Assembly: GCF_001039355.2 (NCBI RefSeq)
Contig: NW_019775658.1
Coordinates: forward strand, 260,388 to 324,387
Direction of reading: 5' to 3'
DNA length: 64,000 nt
DNA from: Lingula anatina
Lineage: Eukaryota; Brachiopoda; Lingulata; Lingulida; Lingulidae
Below are positions 48,116 to 58,050 of the stretch, in pieces. How positions within the stretch are numbered: the first letter of the stretch is position 1; each line of letters opens with the position of its first letter. The translations under genes were made by a program, and so were the position numbers. The notes below the pieces were generated by a model that was given only the letters and a program-made list of their open reading frames with translations, had not been told where the DNA came from and made no database searches.

Positions 48116-48522
48116 TTCAACCGGTCGAGGGACAACCAAAATTTTGCAATCATATTCAAGCATGCAAAATTTATGTCTCCAAATGTACGTATTGTGATGT
48201 CTCAAGAACAAGAATTAAAATCATTTTAATTTAAGAATCAACTGATAAGTAATGAAAGAACCAAGAATAATAAGTATAGATCTAAGGACGCGTTCACAAT
48301 GAAACTATCGTACTTGGTATGTCAATATAACTCCGCGTGGACTCTCGTTGAATGCAATCAGATGAACAGATAAAAACGGTGGTCTTGATAACAAGCGTAT
48401 TCTTGAAACTAAAAAATTAACACATTGATTAAGGTCCGCTAAATGCAATGATATGTGAATCATTGACCAATAATAAGGACTAGTATGATTATACATCAAC
48501 AACGCCAAATTTCACAATTACA

Positions 48523-48717
48523 TTAGCCCTTGTCTCTGATTGTGGTAGCTGTGATACTTGTCTCTAGTATCTCACCCAAAGCAATGATGATTCTGTTTGG
48601 AGTGTCGTCTGTGTTCGGAACTCCGGAACGTCTGGGTAAAATGAATTCAAGGTAACCCAATATGATGTTCAGAAACGCGCTGAGGCGGCAGCCTGTTTTT
48701 GTTTCATTAATAAGCAA
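48523..48717 (-). pseudogene. Possible LINE ORF1-like RRM fragment, unit 2
   Basis: Duplicate of 42708-42920. SGVPNTDDTPNRIIIALGEI is kept, with an 18-base in-frame deletion upstream and several substitutions that preserve the frame. Its meaning is the same as for the unit 1 copy. Confidence 0.28.
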
Positions 48718-49919
48718 ACGTTAGTCTTCATTTTAAAGAAAAAGGTAAAGGAAGCGTAAGACAGATGAAAAGAAAAATAAAAACCAATTATTAAATGTAC
48801 CGGTATATCTAAGAGTAACAAGCAAAAATAATTTGTTTTTGGCGCAGGGAGATACGAGAAGAGTGGCTTCTATGTCAGGCCTCTATGTAGGCCTACCAGC
48901 TCTCTATGTACCAGTACTCTTGGTATTCAACGTATTCGTAATTAGTAACTACAAACATCTTTCCACTATGTAAGTACTAGCACTGAATAACAAGGCCTCA
49001 TACCACACATAAAACACGTCTCTAATCAATGGGCGATCTCATCTACCCTTCCTGTTCTACATACGAAATGTTATAATGTCCCTTAGCAGGAGAGAAAAAT
49101 GCTTGGAGTGCTCGTTATGTTTTTTCAGTCTCAATAACATGAGCTAACTTTAAGTCCATCAATGCGTAAATAGGGTATGATAACAATTAGCCAGATGGTT
49201 GTTATCAGTAGAAGCCCCGCTTGGGATTCCTACTCGTAGCCTGTGGTCGAAATTTTACGCCTCAAACCATCCCCTGCTTTTGGGGCTGGATCAAACCCCT
49301 AACCAAATGCCTTGGGTTATTCCACACGAGACGATCGAACCTTGGTATCTAGCGTCCCTGAATTAAGCTCCGCGACCATGGGGTAACTATTGATTTCGTT
49401 GGTATTGTTCGGTATATGCACTTTAATGTTCCCAGTAACCGTATAAAGAAATTGTTTCTTGGGAGTGTTTGTGCGTCTTTATTTTTCACGGACACACAGT
49501 CCATGTATAATATTACCAAGAAATTTCCACAGGAATTAATGCTGGTATGTAAGTATATACGTGATGTCGTGCATGATAAACATCTAAATATAACTTCACC
49601 TCACTCTCCTGCTATCATCAGGGTATGTACGTGAACTGATTGCAAGCATTCGTATCGATCTGGTACCAATGGATGACTCATATCTGTCCATACTCTATGT
49701 GGCGGTGTTTTGCTAGAGACGAAAACAGCCGTGAGCATGGTACACGTACATGTATTCTAACCGTATGTTTCACATCTTATCTGATACAAAATCGTTAAAG
49801 AGTAGAATTTGCTGCACGAAAAATGAGAACAAAAAAAATTAAAATAAAGATGAAATTATCCGAATCGATCTCAAGTTAGTCAAAGGAAAAATACTGTACA
49901 ATGTGCCCTCTTTTATACC

Positions 49920-50090
49920 GGTGTTACGCGACAGAGAGTTCCCCGTGATAGAGAGTCCGCTTTCCATTCATTTGTACAGGCAAGCCTCGCCCTAGATTTT
50001 GACCCAATTAGGTCAGGCTAACCCTAACCATTATAACTAAATGGAAGGCGGACTCTCTGTTACACGGACCCTTAGTTTCGTTACACCAAC
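49920..50090. mobile_element. MITE with about 50-bp inverted ends
   Basis: The left end GTGTTACGCGACAGAGAGTT, running to GAGAGTCCGCTTTCCAT, is the diverged inverse of the right end ATGGAAGGCGGACTCTCTGT, running to GTTACACCAAC. The interior has AGGTCAGGCTAACCCTAACC. A half copy lies at 17015-17112. It falls in the stretch unique to unit 2. Confidence 0.75.
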
Positions 50091-50333
50091 ATCTGTTCAT
50101 CTCTTCCAGGAAGATCACATCTGGTCCATGTAATGTCATGTGGCTTACTTATCAGTGAAACCTATATTGTTCCTATATCTTTCTAAGAACGTTATCAAAA
50201 ATACCATGTTTATGAATGTGGAGGTAATCAAGTGCTGGGTAATATAATTGATGCTGATAAAAATGGCTCATTTCTAACAGAATAATTCTATTTCTAATAT
50301 TTTTAATATTGTGGAATTTTGTCATAAAAAAAC

Positions 50334-50365
<32 letters not shown>

Positions 50366-50410
50366 GTCAATTAATTAATTAATTAATTAATTAATTAATT
50401 AATTAATTAA
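50334..50410. repeat. (AAT)n and (TTAA)n microsatellites
   Basis: AAT repeats at about 50334-50364, then TTAA/AATT repeats at about 50369-50410. Confidence 0.95.
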
Positions 50411-50672
50411 GTGTTGTAAAGAGGTGGGATTATTATGCAAACATCCGTATTTATTCAGATTACAATGTATTACTTTGCCACAATCTATTTATTTGTTTTT
50501 GTTTTCATATTGATATGGATACCGAAAAATGATAAATTGCATACAAAGGACAGCCATGTCCATTTTATTGACTACCTAGTAAAATAGAGCAACATTAAGC
50601 TGATTTTTTAATGTTATAGATATATTTTCTAGTTTATGCCAATAATGACCAAATCGCAATTCGCTGCGTTTT

Positions 50673-50677
<5 letters not shown>

Positions 50678-50717
<40 letters not shown>
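50678..50717. repeat. Poly-A run, expanded relative to unit 1
   Basis: About 40 consecutive A. The matching position in unit 1 (near 43113) has only a handful. Confidence 0.95.
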
Positions 50718-50721
<4 letters not shown>

Positions 50722-50822
50722 GTTTTTCATCATCAGTATTTATTTCTAATAACGTACGCTAAATAGGTCCATTTATTGTGTCGGTTTGTATGGTTAACAC
50801 CTATAATGTAGGCCGTACAGAT

Positions 50823-50903
50823 TATTCAGCAATACGTCATCCTTATTAGCTCTTCCTCTCTCCCCATAATAACCCTCATCTGGCCCTGTCGATATTTTCC
50901 CGA
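50823..50903 (-). pseudogene. Truncated psq-type HTH fragment, unit 2
   Basis: Matches the 3' end of the fragment at 43236-43453 (residues MRVIMGR, EELIRMTYC, stop). The homology between units stops inside this frame, so only the last part is duplicated. Confidence 0.4.
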
Positions 50904-51773
50904 AGTAATCAAAAATACAATTAGACCGTCCGCATGCCCATTAGGGAGTCAAAATCACTCCCATTAAAATATCTAACAGGATGATCCGTGGCCTGCAGCA
51001 CTTGTGCTCTATCTTATTTCAATTGCAAGGTTTCTCTCTGGCGGCTCAAAGCTTGAAGGGAACGAGAAAACAAATAAGCAAACAACATCCTTTTGCATCC
51101 TATGTATAAGTTTACAGTTATTACAACATATATAACCTCCTTTCAAGCCAATTATTGCTTTGATTTTGGGGGATTTGCATTGATTTCTGTGGCCATTTTT
51201 CGACTGCCCTGCCGACGGCAGAACAAGAACCGCAGAGCCTTCCACAAACAGAAGACTGGGAAGTAATTTTCTTGTTGAGCTTGTCAATCTTTATCTGAAG
51301 GAACTTTCGATCTAGCTGTAATTACCCAAACCAATTAACTGAAAAACAAAACAACGAGGCCTTACATCATATGATTCAAGTTTTGCATGGGCTCACCCCA
51401 CCCCTCCGAAATGTGCCCTGATAACTCGGGTCGAGCGCTACTTTGATAAGTGAATCACACGCCAGAGAATCAAACTGGTAGGTGCCGAAATTCCTCTAAT
51501 CAGATAGCCTGTCAGACGCACTGGGTTTTGGTAGTCGGTGCCATGACTAGGGAAAGGCGGTGCATTACGTGAAACTGAGCAGTGGTACATATATCGATAT
51601 TGAGTAGTCACATGACTTCTGTTCCGTCGAAGGTTCCATGGTAAATGATACATTGTACGACTTCTTACAGTGGACGAGGCTATCGACGGGAAACACCTTG
51701 GTGTTATTTCACGGCACGTCAATCAGTTTTCCTTTGCGCACCAGAGATGTTGTTTTTTATCTCGGATAAACAC

Positions 51774-51870
51774 AGCCTACCGTGCCCCATCGCCTAACTA
51801 AGGTTATCACGGAAATTAAGCACTTCATGGTCTACTCAGTGTTTTATTATCACCGCGCTATCCGAGCCAG
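51774..51870 (+). ncRNA. Diverged 5S rRNA-like sequence
   Basis: AGCCTACCGTGCCCC resembles the 5' end of 5S rRNA. TTATCACGGAAATTAAGCAC resembles the conserved GATCTCGGAAGCTAAGCA with the internal control region, followed by a GGTCTACTCAGTG that recalls GGTTAGTACTTGG. The 3' third matches poorly and no T-run terminator is evident. It is probably a 5S pseudogene or a 5S-derived SINE head, not a working gene. Confidence 0.3.
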
Positions 51871-52229
51871 GTAAAGGTGAGTTGACTTTGTACAGGTATA
51901 TCAAGATGTGAAAGAAAAAGATTGCAAGGTTTTGCCCGGCATGTGTAGTGTACGTGGAATGTAAGTACAGTATTGGTGCTCTGTTGTCCTGCAGGAAACA
52001 GTAGAGTCAGGATGTCTTAGGTTTGTAGACTAGCATGTGGTTCTACTGGGTAGGGAACTGCAGTATGCTTTTTATCTGAATGAGAGAGGGGGAGGGGAGA
52101 GAGAAGAGGGAGAGAGAGAGACCCTAACCCGCAGTTCACATAGAACGTGTTAATAACGTTACCACAGGGATTTTATGTTGTGGCTAAAACGTTATCAAAA
52201 CGTTTTGTGTTAGCTGTGAGAGAAAGTGA

Positions 52230-52264
52230 GGAAGGAAGGAAGGAAGGAAGGAAGGAAGGAAGGA

Positions 52265-52320
<56 letters not shown>
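52230..52320. repeat. (GGAA)n then (GA)n microsatellite
   Basis: GGAA tetranucleotides at about 52230-52267 continue into a perfect GA run to 52320. Confidence 0.97.
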
Positions 52321-52324
<4 letters not shown>

Positions 52325-53311
52325 ATAAATGTAGAAATATTGTCAACTTAAAGAGCCACTACCGCCCGTATCATGACTTAGCAAATAAGTCTTGGTTTCC
52401 TGTGACATTTGATACACGTGTCGTTACTGTCATGCATGGACATCTAGTTTGGCCTCTCACGGTGGTAATGTGCCAGTATAGGTGATTTTAATGATTTTAT
52501 ACTATATACATTTTTTGCCTCACACAGGCCTACGAAATGGGATCAATACACCATGAAATTAATACCAGCATTGTCAGGGTTGACCTTCTGACGCCAAATT
52601 TTTTTCATTAAAACTGACCACCCATATTGATACTGTACAATTTTGAAAATATAACAACTCAACTCAGCAAACATGTCACCCCTTGAACCAAAACGCAACG
52701 AACATCATTCGTCAGTACTGGTAGATGCAGTGAGACCGAGGGGCAGATTTTGGCACCCAAAGATTTGGTTTTGTTGGGTTTGGGCAGTGGCTTTGGAGTC
52801 AACCCTGAAAGTTGACACTTTAAAATCATAATAGCAAACATGTCCACCTCCTTTCCCCATGTACTTTAAATATACATAGAACACTTAGGCTGTGCTGTAT
52901 ATAACTTCGGAAAACATTTATCCGATCCCTATTACAACGAGTCAGTATTTGCACATCCAACTAACCATAAATATGCACGGTACGTTGTACGTGTATCCAA
53001 TGTACACACTTGAGGACTGTTCTTATATTAAATCGCAAAACTGCCCTCCCCCTTTAACACCAAGTAGAGTATAAGTTTTTTTTTCTTATACACCTACACT
53101 ACTAGACAAGAAGACAATCATGAGATCATGTTTCATCCCGAGGTGGCGCAATATTAACAGCGTAAACTGCTTGATAAGCAAGCTGCGACCAGGCCGGTAT
53201 GCGCGTAGTGTACCCGAAGCCACGGGACTATCAGTCTTGTCACGGAAACGATATATTAAGTATTTAGGTCTTGGGTCTATTTGTCTAACTCTGATATAGT
53301 ATTTTTCTAGG

Positions 53312-53324
53312 AGAGACAGAGAGA

Positions 53325-53359
<35 letters not shown>
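53312..53359. repeat. (GA)n microsatellite
   Basis: Imperfect then perfect GA run of about 48 bases. Confidence 0.95.
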
Positions 53360-53364
<5 letters not shown>

Positions 53365-54015
53365 AGCATATAAAGCTAATTAGGGCGACAATTTTGACAA
53401 GCGTGATGCATGTCAAGAAGTTTGATAGGTTGTTTTACTCATACATGCACCCCTTGTACGCAATTCATATCAGATGATCGAAGTCGCGCTAAGAATAAGT
53501 AAATGTATTTTTATCATTCGTCGATAAAAGTGTCTGTAAATAGGAACAGACATGACTCTCTAGATACATAAAGATATAGGATCGATTTACCCATGGTGCC
53601 TGCACTCTCCTTACATCCTTAACTGCCATTTATCTTGTGTCTCAATGGGATGGAAATTCCCCAAGAATGCTATGTAGCGTACCGGTAAATGATAACGTGC
53701 CTTTTTTCCACATTTTAGATTCAATGAATGAACCACATGGGCCGAGTGGGAGGACGCAGAAAAAGCTGGCTCCGAAGATAAAATTCTTGGATCATCCACC
53801 GGGGCGATTCCTCGATAATTCATCTGAAGAATCCAGTTTGATCTATAACAGAGGCTGGGATACACGCGCGAATATACCAAGTGAAAAGATGATTAATTTT
53901 TCACGTTCAGCTGTCTTCTTGTTTGATATTGAAACAGCATATGGGTATATGCGCATATGGGCTGCAAAGACAGCAATTACACTGCATTCCATTAGTTAAG
54001 ACATTCTTATTTAAA

Positions 54016-55185
54016 ATGGATACTTGTGAGGTCTCACAAGAATTGACCACGAACGTAACGCAGGGTAGCGTGGACAACAGTTCGGCCGCGGTGTTGCTAA
54101 TGAAGGTCATTCCAATAGTTTTCCTTGTTTTTGGTACAGCAGGGAACATTCTTTCCATCGTGGTACTGCGGCGACCTTTCATGAGAAAGACCTGGACAGG
54201 GTTCTTCTTGTCTAGCCTCGCTGTGGTGGACACGTTGGTTCTGTGGACAGGTTTACTGCGTCACACCATCAAGGCATACAATCCAGACACTGACATACGG
54301 GATTTGAGTAGCATCGGTTGCAAGTTGCATCGCTTTCTTCTTTACGTGTTCCTGGACATGTCTGCTTGGATCCTGGTGGCGTTAACCGTGGGGCGATATA
54401 TAACCGTGTGTCACGTGTTTAAGGCATCCACGTGGTGCACGCGCAAACGCGCTCTTATAGCGCTTCTAGTTATTATTCTCTTTACAGTTGGTTTAAACCT
54501 ACACACGCTTTGGACAGTGGATTTGAACTGCAATCCAGCAACGGGGCAGCTTAAGTGTGATCACTTTCAGGAGACAGATCCCTATTTTTACTTCGTTGAA
54601 AACGCGGTACCTTGGATAGCCGTCTGTGTGTATGCATTTGGGCCGTTCACAATAATGATTATATTGAACGGTTGCATCATAAGGCGTATAAGAAAATCAC
54701 AGCGTTACCACAATTCTATGAAAGTCAGAAGTATCAGCATCCAAAGTCAAAACAGCATCTGTGACGATAAAATATCATTCAACAAAAATGGCGCACCAGG
54801 ACCGTCTCTTGGTACTACCTCCTCACCTTATCCAGACTGCCCAAATAAAGACCACCACAACGAGCATGCGCGCTCTACTACCGTCATGCTTCTCGTGGTT
54901 ACATTTGCGTTTCTCCTTCTTGCGTCTCCGAGTTTCGTCAACCTCATCGTGGAATATTACACAAGGAATACCCATGAACTTACTCTTGAACATAAGTCTG
55001 AGCATCAGCTGGGGTCTACACTAGTACTTATCTTAAACTACATGAACCACGCTGTCAATTTTATATTGTATTGTGTGAGCGGGAAGAGCTTCCGGGACGA
55101 ACTAGTGCGCATGTTTCGCGAGAACAGCAGAAAGATGTCTGTTCGGTCTGCGTATAGTGCGGAAATAGGCATGTGTAGATACTAG
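54016..55185 (+). CDS. Class A G-protein-coupled receptor 2, orphan peptide-receptor-like
   Basis: Encodes 389 residues from ATG 54016, chosen because AAAATGG is a good start context and a short glycosylated N-terminus (NVT at 13, NSS at 21) then precedes the first helix. An upstream in-frame ATG at 53923 would add 31 residues without obvious function. Helices fall at about 28-51 (GN 43-44), 60-82 (Asp 72), 103-126, 145-164, 199-222, 287-309 (ASP, 303-305) and 334-354 (NFILY at 348-352). Cys 102 and Cys 181 would form the usual disulphide. GRY at 126-128 replaces DRY. The third cytoplasmic loop is long (about 65 residues) and rich in Ser, Asn and Pro. Helix 8 is GKSFRDELVRMF. The layout is that of invertebrate peptide receptors. 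The ligand is unknown. No intron interrupts the coding frame. Confidence 0.88.
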   Translation: MDTCEVSQELTTNVTQGSVDNSSAAVLLMKVIPIVFLVFGTAGNILSIVVLRRPFMRKTWTGFFLSSLAVVDTLVLWTGLLRHTIKAYNPDTDIRDLSSIGCKLHRFLLYVFLDMSAWILVALTVGRYITVCHVFKASTWCTRKRALIALLVIILFTVGLNLHTLWTVDLNCNPATGQLKCDHFQETDPYFYFVENAVPWIAVCVYAFGPFTIMIILNGCIIRRIRKSQRYHNSMKVRSISIQSQNSICDDKISFNKNGAPGPSLGTTSSPYPDCPNKDHHNEHARSTTVMLLVVTFAFLLLASPSFVNLIVEYYTRNTHELTLEHKSEHQLGSTLVLILNYMNHAVNFILYCVSGKSFRDELVRMFRENSRKMSVRSAYSAEIGMCRY

Positions 55186-56888
55186 CAAGAGGACAGACAA
55201 GGTGATTGCAAATAAGCCCACTCTCCGCTGAAGTCTTGTTGATGTAACTCTCGGTAACTTTTGCAACTCTCGGGCTCTCGTTTCGTGTGAGACTTGAAGC
55301 CACATGCAGAACCGGAAGTACATACATACACTGTACTTGTATACATGTATGTGTACAAATAGAGTACAGTCATATTTAACTTGCCTGTTCACATCCATTT
55401 TTTTTCATTTTTATTACTTACTAGGTGGAGTGATGTACAGTAGGCTTTTGCATCTATTGATATGACTGTACCCTGGGACCATGCTCGGCAAGCAGGAAAC
55501 CATGTCCTGGGCGTCATTGCAAGCGGGCGCCACTGACAGGCCTTGATTAAGTCTTCGACGCTCGATATTATCATATTAGTTCACCATAGAAACGATTTTA
55601 GAGTCTTAAAGTTATGTTCATCAAATAGGCGTATTTTACGGTAATGTTGTCTGAAAAAGTCGTTTGTGTAGAGTGTTTAGAAACGGGTGCAATTTTGGCT
55701 GCGCGTACGCCTCCGTTTTACCTTCTGAATGAGATCTAGGACTCGGCAAGAACGAATCGTCGTTGGCGGGCCTGCTGTTTGATGGCAGTTTTTTTTTTAC
55801 TTCCGCCGTGACCTAGACGCAGCAGTAGCTAATACTTCCTGAACCAAAATAAGTAAATTAATGAAACACTTTCAGGGGAGTAAGAGAAAAAATACGCCTA
55901 TTTTTTGTGAATCAGTTTGTATCTGATTGGTCGCCCAACGAACGATATTCTTCTTAATGATTTTAAGAGCTCAGCTAAATTACGTTAGGAGAAAACCGAA
56001 GAAGTTAACGAGCCATACCCCGTGATACTCATCCAGGTTAACCAACTAGAAAGGCTGCTGGCAGACTTGATCGAATGCAACAAACAATACATTGTATAGT
56101 TATTGTTAATAGTAACAATAGTGGTGAAGTATCTGTATATGGAATAAATTGTTCTGTCGTAAAGTGAACAAAAACTCCCGCGTAGATTCTGACAGAAAAC
56201 TATATAACAACTCTAATTTCTGTAATACGGGTAAGTACACCGACATTTTAGTGCTAAGGTGAAAAAGACGACTAAAGCCACGTGAAATACTGGGATCAAA
56301 GATGACACACTTAACAATAGGACTTGTGAAAAGTCAGTTGGATGCTGTCATTGCGAATAATTGTGCTCAATTTTCGAGGTACGATTTCTTAGTCAATCCT
56401 TCAGCACTGCATGCAGGCAAAAAGCCTATAACGTGTGCTCCAGGTATTCAAACTCGAAATATGGGGGGTTGCGTTCGCATTCAACCAAATAAGTGTGCCC
56501 TGAACTTGCGTCTTTAACTTCAGGCTCGTAGTCAGGGGGGTTGTTGGGGGTTTAACGAACCACTCTGTACACATGTAGCCAGAAAAAGGTCCACTCCGGG
56601 CAAAATTTGATTCAGGTACACTAAGATTTCATGGTAAAGGGTCCACNTATCGCTGAGCTGCAAAGTCGCTTTTTGGTTCTCTTGCGCTAACGGGATGTGC
56701 CGGAAGCGAGCCTGTGGTGATTCCATTCTCTGATGTTGTAATTAACGACAACAGCTTGATTATAGCCATTCTTCATGCAGCAACATCGCAATTCTTTCAA
56801 TACCCTGTCATACCCGTGTATACCAATAGTGTCTCGTTGAATCATAATTACCAATAGTGGCAGAACGGTGTTGTTAAGAAGGAGAACT
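55186..56888. other. No supported gene
   Basis: Intergenic between receptor 2 and the 3' end of the minus-strand galactosyltransferase gene. No motif-bearing frame. An ambiguous base is at 56647. Confidence 0.55.
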
Positions 56889-57113
56889 TCATCTGCAACC
56901 TTTTGTACAGCCTTCTCTTTGAAGTGGGAGATGAGGATTTTGTATATTATTTTTATTTATCACATAGAAACTGACGTTACTGTATACTGTAAAATTTATG
57001 AAAAGTTTCATGAAGTCATAAATAAAATGTTCCACTTTGATTTCTGGTAGCTTTTTTGTTGCGCTTTCTTGGTTTCTTTTCAAGATCCTTCCTCTGGCAA
57101 ATGCTTTTTGACT
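56889..57113 (-). CDS. Possible alternative last exon of the galactosyltransferase gene
   Basis: Acceptor TTATTTCAG. 74 codons follow, beginning SQKAFARGRILKRNQ and ending GCTKGCR before the TGA at 56891-56889. Its phase fits the donor at the end of exon 7. It would give a 400-residue protein with a basic, AT-coded C-terminal extension not usual for the family, so it may be chance or belong elsewhere. Confidence 0.35.
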   Translation of the reverse strand, partial: SQKAFARGRILKRNQESATKKLPEIKVEHFIYDFMKLFINFTVYSNVSFYVINKNNIQNPHLPLQREGCTKGCR

Positions 57114-58050
57114 CTGAAATAAGGAAAATGTTGGTAGTAAATGGTTGAAATAGTTTGAAGTACATTAGTTATTGCTTCATTTACAATATCAGGGAGACAA
57201 AACCTTATAAAAATGGTGGTGGGATAGAGGGATAGAGAGAGAAGTGACGACAGTAAAATGCTGTAGAGAGGGGAGTGCAATTTTTTTTTTAATTTTAAAA
57301 GGCAATCGAACCGTCAACTTCACTTCTTACCTGGGAAACTGTTGGATAGCCCGGGTCATGTTGATATTCCACCAAGTAAGGTTACGTTTCTCATCATAAT
57401 TAGGATCCATTATGCCTTTCCACAACTTCTGGAAACCGAAAATCGAGCTATTTGTACACAAATATCATCATCCGTATATTCATTTTTAATTACCATTTTG
57501 ATGTCAACCTACCAGTGTCTAATCAATTAAGGTATGTTCGTACATAATTATATCGTTATTGCAATGCCCATGAAAATATCTTTATTCTAGTATTTATACG
57601 TTACATATATTTTCATATTAAAAAGCCATTGCCTGCGTTTAGTTGTGGATCGGTATTCTCTCATAATTTTACTGCTTCTGCATCCTTCACCTATCTTCTT
57701 TTTAAAGAGTATTTTCCTCTATATCATGTATTTGTTTCTCAATAAACATAAGTTTGACATCCTTTCATAATTCAAAAAGGTTCAAAAAAGTTTAAATACT
57801 AATTGACTGGGAGTCTACAAACAGGCTTAGAGGGTATACATTTTAAATAGCCTCGAAGCCAAATAAGCCAGGTGCGTGTCTATGAAAAATAGGTCCAATG
57901 ACAACCACTGAAATTGCGCCCCTGTCTTCTGAGATTTTAAAGACATTTTATTAAAGTATCTGAGGTCCATAAACAGGAAACTTAACCATAAAATCAAAGT
58001 ACAAAACCGCTCCGTAAATCTTTTGATACGGCACAACACGAAAATTGCAA

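Larger units (their letters stand above)
44370..50903 (+). repeat. Segmental duplication, unit 2
   Basis: Second copy of the unit described at 38060-43316. It differs by at least three insertions: the Harbinger-like element (46314-47002), the palindromic MITE (47700-47974), and a longer unit-specific stretch at about 48840-50585 that itself includes a MITE and microsatellites. It lacks the unit 1 insertions at 39719-39961 and 40085-40350. A short A tract of unit 1 (near 43113) has become an A run of about 40 bases here (50678-50717). Confidence 0.85.
50911..54015. other. No supported gene
   Basis: Non-coding apart from the features listed within it. Frames across 52147-52485 and 53637-53999 are dominated by simple sequence or lack motifs. 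The region before 54016 may contain the 5' leader of receptor 2. Confidence 0.5.

Noticed and set aside
49190-49385. tRNA-SINE-like segment with GGTTCGATC on the minus strand
   Set aside because: A possible B box and a weak A box are present, but no cloverleaf, tail or second copy could be shown.
52147-52485. Plus-strand frame of about 110 codons
   Set aside because: Mostly a translated GGAA/GA microsatellite.
53637-53999. Plus-strand 120-codon frame just upstream of receptor 2
   Set aside because: It does not start with a well-supported ATG context, lacks motifs, and overlaps the receptor's 5' region out of frame.
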